DNA from: Phyllobacterium phragmitis
GTDB lineage: Bacteria > Pseudomonadota > Alphaproteobacteria > Rhizobiales > Rhizobiaceae
Direction of reading: 5' to 3'
Assembly (NCBI RefSeq): GCF_002980495.1
Contig: NZ_PVBR01000002.1
Location: 186,001 to 250,000, forward strand
Length of the DNA: 64,000 nucleotides
The notes under the pieces were generated by a model, which had not been told where the DNA came from, made no database searches, and saw only the letters and a list, made by a program, of their open reading frames with translations. Numbering within the stretch: the stretch's first letter is position 1; each line of letters begins with the position of its first letter. Positions 36,184-49,998 of the stretch are shown here, in pieces. Made by a program: the position numbers and the translations under genes.

Positions 36184-36636
36184 TTACTGAAGCAGGTCCT
36201 TGACGATGCCGCTTGCCTTGCTGAAATCCATCTTGCCGGGGAAGCGTTCCTTCAGCGCGTTCATGCATTTGCCCATGTCACGCAGGCCGCCGGCTCCGAC
36301 TTCCTCGACGACATTGGCGCAAGCCTCCTTGACATCGGCCTCGCAAAGCTGCTGCGGCAGGAACCCGCGGATGATCTCGATCTCCGCGCGTTCGCCCTCG
36401 GCCAGTTCGAGGCGGTTGCCCTCCTCATAGACATTCGCCGATTCCTTGCGCTGCTTGATCATCTTGGCGAGAATCACGCGCAATTCATCATCCGAAACCG
36501 GGTCCTTGCCCGCGGTGCGGTTGGCGATATCGCGGTCCTTCAGCGCCGCCAGGATAAGGCGGAGCGTCGAAATGCGGCGTTTGTCCTGTGCCTTGAGAGC
36601 GGTATTGAGTGCCTGGGCGATCTCATCGCGCAACAT
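36184..36636 (-). CDS. GatB/YqeY domain protein
   Basis: A 150-residue all-helical protein of the YqeY family: MLRDEIAQALNTALKAQDKR opens it, LRLILAALKDRDIA and GFLPQQLCEADVKEACANVV follow, and DFSKASGIVKDLLQ ends it. The domain is the tRNA-binding tail of GatB amidotransferase subunits; as a free protein it is thought to help tRNA-dependent amidation or quality control, but its role is not settled. It is divergent from carA, a frequent neighbourhood in Rhizobiales. Confidence 0.92.
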   Translation of the reverse strand: MLRDEIAQALNTALKAQDKRRISTLRLILAALKDRDIANRTAGKDPVSDDELRVILAKMIKQRKESANVYEEGNRLELAEGERAEIEIIRGFLPQQLCEADVKEACANVVEEVGAGGLRDMGKCMNALKERFPGKMDFSKASGIVKDLLQ

Positions 36637-36921
36637 GGCGGTATCTCCTGATATGGTTACCGGATTTTAACGCTTCGTGAACGCGAAATCAATTGCCGCT
36701 GAACAGCAAACAATTGAATCTCCTCATGAAATTATTTCGTGGAGCGTTTATCGTAAACGATTGACCGAAGCGTCCGGCTTCTCTATTGTCCAAAGCCTAG
36801 CTGGACATTGTTATGGACACGCGGCGGCAGGCTTGATCGGCCCGTCGCGTTTTGTCATGTCATATGGAATGAAACTGGCTTTCTTTCAAGCCCTGTTCAC
36901 GAACCGACCCTGGAGTGCCTG

Positions 36922-38154
36922 ATGACCGCCCCCGCCAACAAATCCGCACCTTGGACGACGACCAAACCCACCGCCCTGCTCGTTCTCGCGGATGGCACGG
37001 TCATCGAAGGCATGGGCGTCGGCGCGACCGGCGCGATCGAGGCTGAAGTCTGCTTCAACACCGCACTGACCGGCTATCAGGAAATTCTCACCGATCCCTC
37101 CTATGCAGGGCAGATCGTCACCTTCACCTTCCCGCATATCGGCAATGTCGGAACCAATGGCGAGGATATCGAGGATCTGGCGCCCGCCAACCGTGCCGGT
37201 GCCGTCGGCGTGGTCTTCAAGGCGAGCGTCACCGAGCCCTCCAATTACCGTGCCGCGACCGATCTCGACCAATGGCTGAAACAGCGCGGCATCATCGGGC
37301 TTTCGGGCATCGACACCCGTGCGCTGACAGCGCTTATCCGGGAAAAGGGAGCGCCCAACGCCGTCATCGCGCATGACCCTTCAGGCGAATTCGACATCCC
37401 GGCGCTGAAGAAACGCGCCGCCGCCTGGCATGGCCTGGAAAATCTCGACCTCGCCAAGGACGTCACCTCCGGCCAGACGTCCGTCTGGAACGAGACGCCA
37501 TGGGTCTGGAACGAAGGCTATGCCGCCGAGGACGCCCCGCGCTATCACATCGTCGCCATCGATTACGGTGTGAAGCGCAACATCCTGCGGCTGATGGCCG
37601 GGCTTGGCGCGAAAGTCACGGTCCTGCCCGCGACAGCGACCGCGGAAGACGTGCTGGCGCATAATCCGGACGGCATTTTCTTGTCGAACGGCCCCGGCGA
37701 TCCCGCGGCGACGGGCGAATACGCCGTACCCACCATCAAGAAGCTGATCGAGACGGACATTCCGCTGTTCGGCATCTGCCTCGGCCACCAGATGCTGGCA
37801 CTGGCGCTCGGCGCCACGACGCAGAAGATGCATCAGGGCCACCACGGCGCCAACCATCCGGTCAAGGACCACACGACGGGAAAGGTGGAGATCGTCTCGA
37901 TGAACCACGGCTTCGCCGTCGATTCGGCCTCGCTGCCGAATGGCGTGGACGAAACCCATATCTCGCTGTTCGATGGTTCCAATTGCGGCCTGCGCCTTGC
38001 CGGCAAGCCGGTTTTCTCGGTGCAGCACCATCCCGAAGCCTCGCCCGGCCCACAGGATTCGCACTATCTCTTCAGCCGATTCTTCAACCTCATTCGCGAA
38101 AAGAAGGGCGAGCCGACCTTGCTGGAAAGGCCGCAGGCGGCACACGCCGCCTGA
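36922..38154 (+). CDS. carA: Carbamoyl-phosphate synthase small subunit
   Basis: A 410-residue glutamine amidotransferase subunit that releases ammonia for CarB, feeding pyrimidine and arginine synthesis. The N-terminal CPSase_sm_chain domain covers about 20-165 (FNTALTGYQEILTDPSYAGQ). The class I GATase domain has the nucleophile in FGICLGHQM and the His-Glu pair in QHHPEASPGP. ATG 36922 fits the family start; the frame is open further upstream. carB lies 1.45 kb downstream on the same strand, separated by a metallopeptidase gene in the other direction. Confidence 0.96.
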   Translation: MTAPANKSAPWTTTKPTALLVLADGTVIEGMGVGATGAIEAEVCFNTALTGYQEILTDPSYAGQIVTFTFPHIGNVGTNGEDIEDLAPANRAGAVGVVFKASVTEPSNYRAATDLDQWLKQRGIIGLSGIDTRALTALIREKGAPNAVIAHDPSGEFDIPALKKRAAAWHGLENLDLAKDVTSGQTSVWNETPWVWNEGYAAEDAPRYHIVAIDYGVKRNILRLMAGLGAKVTVLPATATAEDVLAHNPDGIFLSNGPGDPAATGEYAVPTIKKLIETDIPLFGICLGHQMLALALGATTQKMHQGHHGANHPVKDHTTGKVEIVSMNHGFAVDSASLPNGVDETHISLFDGSNCGLRLAGKPVFSVQHHPEASPGPQDSHYLFSRFFNLIREKKGEPTLLERPQAAHAA

Positions 38155-38224
38155 AACAGGCTTGAATCGAAAACGCAGGAAATCGCGCCAAATTCTGGAT
38201 ACCGTTGAGTTTTCCCGCCTCACC

Positions 38225-38253
38225 AAAAGCCGGCGTCACCCGCCGGCTTTTTT
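38225..38253. terminator. Bidirectional terminator between carA and the metallopeptidase
   Basis: Perfect 10-bp stem aaagccggcg (38226-38235) with cgccggcttt (38241-38250), 5-base loop. T-run on one side and A-run on the other, between convergent genes. Confidence 0.9.
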
Positions 38254-38270
38254 ATTGCCGGTGGAAGCCG

Positions 38271-39194
38271 TCAGATATCAGCATTGAATGTATCGCAGGA
38301 ATCGACCTTGCCGGAATTATAACCGCGGGTGAACCATTCCGCGCGCTGCGCCGACGTGCCGTGATTGAAGGTCTCCGGCACCACATAGCCCTGCGTGCGC
38401 TTTTGCAGCGTATCGTCGCCGATCTGGTGGGCCGCGTTGATCGCCTCTTCGAGATCGCCTTTTTCGACAATGCCTTCCTGATTGGTGTAATGGCCCCATA
38501 TGCCGGCGAAGCAGTCGGCCTGCAGCTCGACGCGCACCGACAATTTGTTGGCGTCGGCCTCGTTCATCGATTGCCGCATCTGATTGACGCGCGGCAGGAT
38601 GCCGAGCAGGTTCTGGACATGATGGCCGACTTCATGCGCCAGCACATAGGCCTGGGCGAAATCGCCGGATGCACCGAAACGATTGGCCAGTTCGTTATAG
38701 AAGCTCAGATCGATATAGACCTTGCGGTCGCCGGGGCAGTAGAATGGGCCGGAGGCGGAACTGGCAAAGCCGCATGCGGACCGCACCTGACTGTTGAACA
38801 GCACCAGGGTCGGCATCGTATATGTCTTGCCATTCGCCTTGAAGATGCCGCTCCACGTATCCTCGGTCTCCGCCAGCACCGTCCTGACGAACTGCGTCAT
38901 CTCGTCATTGCGCTGCTGTGACGGCGCTCCCGACGTCCGACTCTGGTTCTGAACCGGCGCAATACTGCCGTTCAGAAGAAACTGCAAGGGATCGAGCCCG
39001 CAGGCTTTCAGCCCGAAGAACAGCACCACCAAGATGACGATCCCGGAAATGCCGCCGCTGCGCACCAATTGGAAAGCCGGGCCGATGAGCCCGCCGCCGC
39101 CCAGGCCGCCTTGGCCGAGACCGCCTTGCATACCGCTATTTTCACCGCGGAGATCTTCCACATTGTCACTTTGCCTGCGACCCCGCCAGCGCAT
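38271..39194 (-). CDS. Membrane-anchored neutral zinc metallopeptidase (YpfJ family)
   Basis: A 307-residue protein. A Gly-rich N-terminus (about 1-40) precedes one transmembrane helix (GIVILVVLFFGLKACG), placing the catalytic domain in the periplasm. The domain has the HExxH zinc motif in VLAHEVGHHVQNLLG, then ELQADCFAGIWGH with the third zinc ligand, as in the YpfJ/KPN_02809 family. Physiological substrates are unknown. It lies between carA and carB on the opposite strand, a conserved rhizobial arrangement. Confidence 0.9.
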   Translation of the reverse strand: MRWRGRRQSDNVEDLRGENSGMQGGLGQGGLGGGGLIGPAFQLVRSGGISGIVILVVLFFGLKACGLDPLQFLLNGSIAPVQNQSRTSGAPSQQRNDEMTQFVRTVLAETEDTWSGIFKANGKTYTMPTLVLFNSQVRSACGFASSASGPFYCPGDRKVYIDLSFYNELANRFGASGDFAQAYVLAHEVGHHVQNLLGILPRVNQMRQSMNEADANKLSVRVELQADCFAGIWGHYTNQEGIVEKGDLEEAINAAHQIGDDTLQKRTQGYVVPETFNHGTSAQRAEWFTRGYNSGKVDSCDTFNADI

Positions 39195-39605
39195 GATATC
39201 GACACTCCTCGATGGCTGCTCTTGAAAGGATTAATGGCGCAAAATACAACCATTCACAACCAGCCTTTGCACATCCTAGCAGGGGAAGCCGTCTCAGGCA
39301 TGAACTTACCGGAATCTCGGTGTTCTCTTTCTTAAGAGCGGGCTTGAGAGTGGGAACAAGACCCACAAGCCTGACGGAAAGCCGGTGTCCGGTTTTCCGT
39401 AACCGGCCTTTGCCGGACGTCTCCTGCCGCGACATTCCGCAGCAAAGCCGAAGAAAACGATGAATAATCGTGTTTTTGGGGGTTACGCCGCGACGATCCT
39501 TTGCCTATAAGGCCCGCTTAGCCTCATAGACGAATTTTGCTGTCAACTCGCCGGGAACACCCTTGCGGGTTTTCAGGGCAGCGCGCCGAGTTACAGGATA
39601 GAACC
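39195..39605. other. 411-base divergent region upstream of carB with a 12-bp hairpin
   Basis: Between the divergent metallopeptidase and carB genes. It holds a hairpin acggaaagccgg, 3-base loop, ccggttttccgt (39374-39400) with one G-T pair, which cannot be a terminator for either gene because both start here. Sequence style matches the gaaaaccgg palindromes scattered through rhizobial intergenic DNA. No ORF with coding character and no recognised leader RNA for carB. Confidence 0.6.
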
Positions 39606-43091
<3,486 letters not shown>

Positions 43092-43345
43092 GGCGTGCGT
43101 ACCGGCAAGGCCCCCTCTCGTTTCTGCAGGGGGCTCTCCACATATGCCCTGTATTCAGTTCAGAGGCGGCTTGTAATCAAGGCAATTGTGTCATAGAATT
43201 TTGCCATCGATATTTCGGTCGAGTGACTTTGCGACCCGTGCGGCTAGTTCGCGCTTCCTGACGATCTCCTCTCTATAATCTCGATCCACGGGCACGTATG
43301 CAAATCCATACGGGCCTTTATTTTTACGACGCAAAGGAGTTTCCC

Positions 43346-43555
43346 ATGGCTACGGGAACAGTGAAGTGGTTTAACGGCACGAAGGGCTTCGGCTTCATTC
43401 AGCCTGATCAGGGCGGCGCGGACGTTTTCGTCCACATCTCCGCCGTCGAACGCGCAGGTCTGCGCGGCCTCGATGAAGGCCAGAAGATCAACTACGAAAT
43501 CGTGCAGGACCGCCGTTCCGGCAAGTCCTCCGCAGACAACCTCACGGTTGCCTGA
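43346..43555 (+). CDS. Cold-shock domain protein
   Basis: A 69-residue single cold-shock domain. RNP1 is visible as KGFGFIQP and RNP2 as VFVHISAV, with the usual WFNGTKG start. It binds single-stranded nucleic acid and acts as RNA chaperone. The ribosome site AAAGGAG is strong (43332-43338), and the ~250-base upstream gap leaves room for a long 5' UTR, which is typical of cold-inducible members; whether this copy is cold-induced is not known. A strong terminator follows. Confidence 0.95.
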   Translation: MATGTVKWFNGTKGFGFIQPDQGGADVFVHISAVERAGLRGLDEGQKINYEIVQDRRSGKSSADNLTVA

Positions 43556-43585
43556 TCTTCCGCTTCACAGCGATATAACCGAATG

Positions 43586-43612
43586 AAAAAGGCGGGGGAA
43601 TCCCGCCTTTTT
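43586..43612 (+). terminator. Terminator of the cold-shock gene
   Basis: Stem aaaaaggcggg (43586-43596) with cccgccttttt (43602-43612), 5-base loop. Also serves the convergent GST gene, whose stop is 22 bases away. Confidence 0.9.
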
Positions 43613-43633
43613 CTTGTTTTGATCTATTGAACT

Positions 43634-44248
43634 CTACTCCGGCAGCCAGCCGAGCGGCACATGTCCCGGATCGGCGGCGACACGGCCGAGCCAGGCCGAC
43701 ACGGCGGGACAGCGCCTCAGGTCGAAGCCCCCGCGCTCCGCCTCATGCGTATAGGCATAAAGCGCGATATCGGCGATGCTGATCTCCTCGCCGGCGAGAT
43801 AGGGCGTCTTCTGCAATTGTGCTTCCATGACGCCAAGCGCCTTGTCCCCGCCTTCCAATGTCGCGGCGAGCCGCTCCGGCGTCGCTTCCTTTGCCCGCTC
43901 AGGATAGACCATCAACGCGCGCCGCACGGCGATATAGGGCTCATGGCTATACTGCTCGAAGAACAGCCATTGATAGGCGAGTGCGCGCGCATAGGCATCA
44001 GACGGCAGAAATCGCGTGCCTTCGGCGAGATGCAGCAGGATGGCGTTGGATTCAGCGAGAAAGCGCCCATCATCCAGTTCGAGCAGCGGCACCTTGCCAT
44101 TGGGGTTCTTCGCCAGATAATCCGGCGTGCGCGTCGAACCGTCGAGCGCCGACACCGTCACATGGCGAAAAGACATCCCCAGCTTCGCCATCAAAAGCCG
44201 CGGCTTGTAGCAATTTCCTGAGTCAGGCTGTGAATAGAGGATGGGCAT
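43634..44248 (-). CDS. Glutathione S-transferase family protein
   Basis: A 204-residue GST. The N-terminal thioredoxin-like domain has ILYSQPDSGNCYKPRLLM (catalytic Ser/Cys region), the NPNGKVPLLELDDG loop with its cis-proline, and ESNAILLHLAEGT for glutathione gamma-Glu binding. The C-terminal helical domain includes GEEISIADIALYAYTHEA with the N-capping box aspartate. Class resembles bacterial beta- or omega-like forms; substrate unknown. The start at 44248 gives a standard length; an upstream extension to 44329 lacks similarity. Confidence 0.88.
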   Translation of the reverse strand: MPILYSQPDSGNCYKPRLLMAKLGMSFRHVTVSALDGSTRTPDYLAKNPNGKVPLLELDDGRFLAESNAILLHLAEGTRFLPSDAYARALAYQWLFFEQYSHEPYIAVRRALMVYPERAKEATPERLAATLEGGDKALGVMEAQLQKTPYLAGEEISIADIALYAYTHEAERGGFDLRRCPAVSAWLGRVAADPGHVPLGWLPE

Positions 44249-44317
44249 CGGTTCGTTCTCCAGTTTCCCCACGAGCATTGTCACGGGCGCCTTTTCCCGT
44301 CCAATCAGTTTGGCTGA

Positions 44318-45694
<1,377 letters not shown>

Positions 45695-45719
45695 AGCAGT
45701 CGAAGAAAAATTGAGGTTG

Positions 45720-45740
45720 AGGGGCCGCAAGGCCCCTTTT
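45720..45740 (+). terminator. Terminator of the aminotransferase gene
   Basis: Stem ggggcc (45721-45726), gcaa loop, ggcccc (45731-45736), then ttttctttt. It lies 26 bases after the stop and separates the gene from the oppositely oriented sRNA. Confidence 0.88.
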
Positions 45741-45789
45741 CTTTTGCCTGCGGTAATGGCCTTGCAGCAGATGTTTAGGAAAAAGGTCA

Positions 45790-45907
45790 AAAAAAAGCCG
45801 GACAAGCTGTCCGGCTTATAGTTTTGAAGGCGCCGTTTCCGGCAAAACCTCCAGAGGGGAACACTCAAGGATGCGCAATGGGAGGAGGAGACGCATCATT
45901 GAGATGA
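45790..45907 (-). ncRNA. AbcR (alpha-r15) family small regulatory RNA
   Basis: On the minus strand a transcript of about 118 bases is predicted. Promoter: CTTGAA at 45936-45941, 17-base spacer, GCATAT at 45913-45918. It ends with a terminator of perfect 10-bp stem, aagccggaca/tgtccggctt (45795-45817), followed by eight T. The body carries gtctcctcctcccattg, strongly complementary to Shine-Dalgarno sequences, and a second cccctctggagg element, the layout of AbcR sRNAs that repress ABC-transporter mRNAs with Hfq. In Sinorhizobium the AbcR genes lie beside lsrB, as here. One copy only is seen. Family call rests on motif and position. Confidence 0.78.
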
Positions 45908-45912
45908 TGTGG

Positions 45913-45941
45913 ATATGCGCGCTTCAGCCCGTTAATTCAAG
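45913..45941 (-). promoter_or_regulatory. Predicted promoter of the AbcR-type sRNA
   Basis: -35 element cttgaa and -10 element gcatat with exactly 17 bases between, close to the alphaproteobacterial sigma-70 pattern cttgac / ctatat. It places the start near 45906, giving the expected sRNA length. Confidence 0.6.
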
Positions 45942-45992
45942 TATACGAAATCGCAAGGCAGCCATGCGTTTACTGCATAGCAAAAAAATCCT

Positions 45993-46010
45993 GAAATTAC
46001 CCTTAATTTC
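45993..46010. promoter_or_regulatory. Perfect dyad between the sRNA promoter and the LysR gene
   Basis: gaaatta, 4-base spacer ccct, taatttc. It lies about 50 bases upstream of the sRNA -35 element, in the range of LysR-type activator sites, and the LysR gene itself ends nearby. Binding is inferred from position and symmetry only. Confidence 0.5.
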
Positions 46011-46186
46011 AAAGGCTTATATGATTATCACGGGAACGTGACTTCTACTGGAGGTGAAAAATCTCAGCCTGAACGGGTATTTTCCTGCCTTCCAAGCGTG
46101 CAACGCAGCATGAATTCGGGCAAATCACTGATGAGAAAAGCAGCTGCCTGCCCGATTCCGCGGCGAAAATCCCGCCACAACGCCGG

Positions 46187-47092
46187 TCAATAGGACCAGG
46201 TCCGCGCCTTGGAAAACAGGAAATCGCGGAAGACATGCAGCTTGGCGGAATTCTTCAGCGCTTCGGGATAACAGAAGAACGTATCGAAGGAGGGTATCTC
46301 CTCCATCTCAGGAAGAAGCTGCACGAGACCGGATTCCTTTTCGACCATATAGTCGGGCAGGACCGCGATGCCGACGCCGCGATGCACGGCGCGCTTGACC
46401 GACAGGAGATTATTGACCTGCAATGTCGGAATGCGTGGATTGCCGTCGCTGCGGCCCGCCACTTCGAGCCAGTTGAGCCCGGTCAGATAGCTCGGGGCCG
46501 GTTCACCGAAAGTCACGATGCGATGTTCGTCGAGTTGGTCCACAGAGGCCAACTTGCCATGCTTGGCAATATAGCTCGCGGCGGCATAGACATGCATGTG
46601 CACGGTGAAGAGACGGCGCTGGATCAAATCCGGCTGCTGCGGCTGACGCAGGCGGATAGCGCAATCCGCATGCCGCATGGTCAAATCGAGTTCCTCATTG
46701 TCGAGGATGAGTTGCAGCCGGACGTCGGGATAAAGCTCGATGAACTCCTGCACCCGCTCGATCAGCCAGCCCGAACCGAGACCGACCGTCGTGGTCACGC
46801 GCAGGCGGCCGGTGGGCTTCTCCCGGCTTTCGGCAAGCCGCGAGCGGACATTTTCGAGCTTCATCAGCACGTCATGCGCAGTGCGGTAGAGTAGTTCGCC
46901 CTGTTCGGTGAGGATCAGTCCACGCGCGTGCCGCTGGAACAGCGGCACGCCGACATCCTGCTCCAGCGCGCTTACCTGGCGCGAGATCGCCGACTGCGAA
47001 AGATGCAGCGTCTGCGCGGCATGGGTGAACGACCCGGCCTCGGCGGCGGCATGGAATATGCGCAGTTTGTCCCAGTCGAGCGGTGCAACCAA
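46187..47092 (-). CDS. lsrB: LysR-type regulator, LsrB/VtlR-like
   Basis: A 301-residue LysR regulator. The N-terminal winged helix is clear (AAAEAGSFTHAAQTLHLSQS, AISRQVSALEQDVGVPLFQR), followed by a periplasmic-binding-like effector domain (GRLRVTTTVGLGSGWL). Position next to trxB, between it and an AbcR-type sRNA, matches Sinorhizobium LsrB and Brucella/Agrobacterium VtlR, which govern oxidative-stress and LPS genes and activate AbcR sRNA. Several cysteines (DCAIRL, FFCYPEAL) could serve redox sensing, as reported for LsrB. Symbol assigned by context and similarity. Confidence 0.82.
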   Translation of the reverse strand: MVAPLDWDKLRIFHAAAEAGSFTHAAQTLHLSQSAISRQVSALEQDVGVPLFQRHARGLILTEQGELLYRTAHDVLMKLENVRSRLAESREKPTGRLRVTTTVGLGSGWLIERVQEFIELYPDVRLQLILDNEELDLTMRHADCAIRLRQPQQPDLIQRRLFTVHMHVYAAASYIAKHGKLASVDQLDEHRIVTFGEPAPSYLTGLNWLEVAGRSDGNPRIPTLQVNNLLSVKRAVHRGVGIAVLPDYMVEKESGLVQLLPEMEEIPSFDTFFCYPEALKNSAKLHVFRDFLFSKARTWSY

Positions 47093-47103
47093 TTTCCCGT
47101 CCT

Positions 47104-47164
47104 TTAGAGCATGATCCCGAAAAGTTGCAGACTTCCAGGTAAGATCATGCGTGAAGAATGCTCT
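47104..47164. repeat. Imperfect inverted repeat between lsrB and trxB
   Basis: agagcatgatcccgaaaagt at the left and gatcatgcgtgaagaatgctct at the right pair through agagcat and gatcatg. The agagcatgatcccgaaaag sequence is a common rhizobial intergenic repeat. It fills the 82-base gap between the LysR start and the trxB stop. Confidence 0.7.
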
Positions 47165-47174
47165 AATTTGCCAG

Positions 47175-48149
47175 CTATTCGGCGGCCTGGCGGATCGGCT
47201 CTTGTGCAGCCAGCCAGCGCTCCGCTTCGAGCGCTGCCATGCACCCCATGCCCGCAGCCGTCACCGCCTGACGGAACACGTCGTCGGTGACGTCGCCGGC
47301 GGCAAAGACGCCGGGAACGTCGGTCGCCGTCGAATCCGGCGCCGTCCACAGATAGCCGTTCGGCTTCTGCTTCAATTTGCCGGTGAAAAGCTCGACCGAG
47401 GGCGCATGGCCTATGGCGACGAAGACGCCATGCGTCTCCAGTTCGCTCACCAGCCCCGTATTGACATTCTTCAGCCGCACCCCGGTGACGGTCGCTCCCA
47501 TGGGCGGCTTGGCCTGCGTCCCGACAATCTCCTCGACGACGCTGTCCCAGATGACCCGGACATTTTCCTTGGAAAGCAGCCGGTCCTGCAGGATCTTTTC
47601 GGCGCGGAAGCCATCGCGGCGGTGGATCACCGTGACCGATTTCGCCAGATGCGAGAGATAAAGCGCTTCCTCGACCGCCGTATTGCCGCCGCCGACGACC
47701 ACGACATCCTTGCCGCGGTAGAAGAACCCGTCGCAGGTGGCGCAGGCCGAGACGCCGCCGCCCATGAACGCCTGCTCACTGTCGATGCCCAGCCATTTGG
47801 CCTGTGCGCCGGTGGCGATGATCAGCGCATCGCAGGTATATTCCGTGCCGGAATCGCCCTTCAGGCGAAACGGCCTGACCGAAACGTCGGCTTCGACGAT
47901 GATGTCATGAATGATCTCGGTACCGACATTTTCAGCCTGCTTGGCCATCTGCTCCATCATCCACGGCCCTTGCACCGTTTCGGCATAGCCCGGATAGTTT
48001 TCCACGTCGGTGGTGATCATCAGCTGCCCGCCCTGCTGCAGACCCGCGATGAGCAGCGGCTTCAGCATGGCCCGCGCCGCATAGATCGCTGCCGTGTAGC
48101 CGGCAGGACCGGAGCCGATGATGAGGACGGGCGCGTGGCGCTGTGACAT
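47175..48149 (-). CDS. trxB: Thioredoxin reductase
   Basis: A 324-residue NADPH-dependent flavoprotein that keeps thioredoxin reduced. The FAD-binding GxGxxG is in [17 protein letters not shown], the redox-active pair is CATC in [13 protein letters not shown], the NADPH site is [16 protein letters not shown], and the closing [20 protein letters not shown] is diagnostic. The LysR gene lies 82 bases downstream on the same strand, so a joint transcript is plausible and suits a redox role for that regulator. Confidence 0.96.
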   Translation of the reverse strand: MSQRHAPVLIIGSGPAGYTAAIYAARAMLKPLLIAGLQQGGQLMITTDVENYPGYAETVQGPWMMEQMAKQAENVGTEIIHDIIVEADVSVRPFRLKGDSGTEYTCDALIIATGAQAKWLGIDSEQAFMGGGVSACATCDGFFYRGKDVVVVGGGNTAVEEALYLSHLAKSVTVIHRRDGFRAEKILQDRLLSKENVRVIWDSVVEEIVGTQAKPPMGATVTGVRLKNVNTGLVSELETHGVFVAIGHAPSVELFTGKLKQKPNGYLWTAPDSTATDVPGVFAAGDVTDDVFRQAVTAAGMGCMAALEAERWLAAQEPIRQAAE

Positions 48150-48376
48150 GGCAGATCTTTCGCTTTAGCTGCGAGCGGCAGAATGTGACGGTTCTTCAGG
48201 CTCGGCGACGTTCCATTTGCGCAGTGCCTGGAAGGACATTGCGCCTGATATCGCCAAGGTAATGTTTCGCATACCTGTTTTGCAAGGTTTGCACAGCGTC
48301 GCGAGCGGTTTAGCCACAGCTTCTCCTACCAGCTCCACAGCGGCTCAACACCGGCATTGATGATGCGAGGAGGCAA

Positions 48377-49894
48377 TTGCCGCCCGACATTTATCGCGTT
48401 AAGAAGACCGCAATCGAAACAAGGCAGCAGCCAACCGGGATTCCCACCATTTTTCGCACAGTCAGCAACATTTGCGCGCGTTTCGGCCTGGTGATGGCGT
48501 TCGCCATGCTGCTTCCGGCCGCCGTGGACCTCAGCGACGGCAATCGCGATTGGCTGGTCTTCGTTCATTCCGCCATCTTCACCGGTATGATCTCCGGTCT
48601 TGTCGTGATGGCGACGCAGAATAATACCGTCCGCTTTTCACCGCGCCTCGGCTTTCTGCTGACCGCATCGCTGTGGCTGACCGCCGCGTTTCTTGGCGCC
48701 CTGCCACTCTATTTCTCGCATCTGCCGCTCAGTTTCGCCGGCGCTTTCTTTGAAGCAACGTCGGGCATAACCACCACCGGCTCGACCGTTCTCTCCGGCC
48801 TCGACGACATGCCGCGCGGCATCCTGCTGTGGCGTTCGCTGCTCTGCTGGATCGGCGGCGCCGGCTTCATCGGCCTGGCTCTGTTGCTGCTGCCGTCGCT
48901 GCGCGTTGGCGGCATCCAGCTCCTCCATATGGAATCATCCGACAAATCGGAAAAGATCCTGCCGCGCGTCAACCAGATCGCGCTCGGCATCGTGCTCGCC
49001 TATACCGGGTTGACGGCGCTTTGCATGCTTTCCTATTTCGCCGCCGGAATGAGCATGTTCGACGCCATCAACCATTCCATGACCACGATCGCCACGGCAG
49101 GATATTCGACCCACGACACATCGCTCGGCTTTTATGCGCACAACCGGCTGCTGCTGGTGATCTCGACCATCTTCATGATGCTCGCCGCACTGCCCTTCGT
49201 GCTCTACATCAAGGCGGTCATGCCGCGCCGCCTCGCCTCGCTGATCGACCCGCAGGTCACGCTTTTCCTCTTCCTCGTCGTCGGCTTCAGCTTCATGCTT
49301 GCCATCCTGCTGCGCGTCGGTTCCGGCCTCCCATTCGGCGACGCACTCGTCACCGCCGCCTTCAATCTCGTCTCCATCATCACCACAACCGGCTATGCCA
49401 CGGAGGACTATTCGCTCTGGGGACCGCTATCGATCGGGATATTCTTTCTCGCCTCGTTCATGGGCGGCTGCGCCGGATCGACGTCAGGCGGCATCAAGAT
49501 GAACCGCCTGATCATCCTGTGGCGGCTGACCATCGCCAACCTGACACGGCTCATCATGCCGCACGCCGTCGTCAAGATTCGCTATGGCGAGACGGAGGTT
49601 TCCACCGAGGCGGCGCAGACCGTGCTCCTGTTCTTCTTTCTCTACATGGCCTCGCTCATCCTCGGCGCCATGCTGCTTGCCACGCTCGGCCTTGATTTCG
49701 TCTCAGCCTTCACCGGCGCGCTCACCGCCCTTTCCAATGTCGGTCCCGGCCTCGGCGATACGATCGGCCCGTCCGGCAATTTCTCGAGCTTCAAAGATCC
49801 CCTACTCTGGGTTCTGAGCTATCTCATGCTCGCCGGACGGCTCGAGATCGTCACCATCGTCATTCTCTTCACACGCAGCTTCTGGGCACGCTGA
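48377..49894 (+). CDS. trkH: TrkH-family potassium uptake protein
   Basis: A 505-residue inner-membrane K+ transporter with four M1-P-M2 repeats. The selectivity-loop glycines are visible in EATSGITTTGSTV, TIATAGYSTHD, SIITTTGYATED and SNVGPGLGDTIG. It would work with a TrkA subunit encoded elsewhere. TTG at 48377 has GGAGG 3-4 bases before it, a tight spacing; the family-like part begins around residue 25, so the true start could be slightly further in. Confidence 0.9.
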   Translation: MPPDIYRVKKTAIETRQQPTGIPTIFRTVSNICARFGLVMAFAMLLPAAVDLSDGNRDWLVFVHSAIFTGMISGLVVMATQNNTVRFSPRLGFLLTASLWLTAAFLGALPLYFSHLPLSFAGAFFEATSGITTTGSTVLSGLDDMPRGILLWRSLLCWIGGAGFIGLALLLLPSLRVGGIQLLHMESSDKSEKILPRVNQIALGIVLAYTGLTALCMLSYFAAGMSMFDAINHSMTTIATAGYSTHDTSLGFYAHNRLLLVISTIFMMLAALPFVLYIKAVMPRRLASLIDPQVTLFLFLVVGFSFMLAILLRVGSGLPFGDALVTAAFNLVSIITTTGYATEDYSLWGPLSIGIFFLASFMGGCAGSTSGGIKMNRLIILWRLTIANLTRLIMPHAVVKIRYGETEVSTEAAQTVLLFFFLYMASLILGAMLLATLGLDFVSAFTGALTALSNVGPGLGDTIGPSGNFSSFKDPLLWVLSYLMLAGRLEIVTIVILFTRSFWAR

Positions 49895-49998
49895 TGGGCT
49901 GCGGATAGGGGCAACATCCGGTTGCGGCAAAGCAGGAATCGGGTATTATTATTACCCGCAAGCGCAATTTCCTTGCGCCGTAGGGAGCCCTCATACTG

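Noticed and set aside
46011-46186. Second tandem AbcR copy
   Set aside because: No further anti-Shine-Dalgarno stretch with a T-tailed terminator is visible in the remaining gap.
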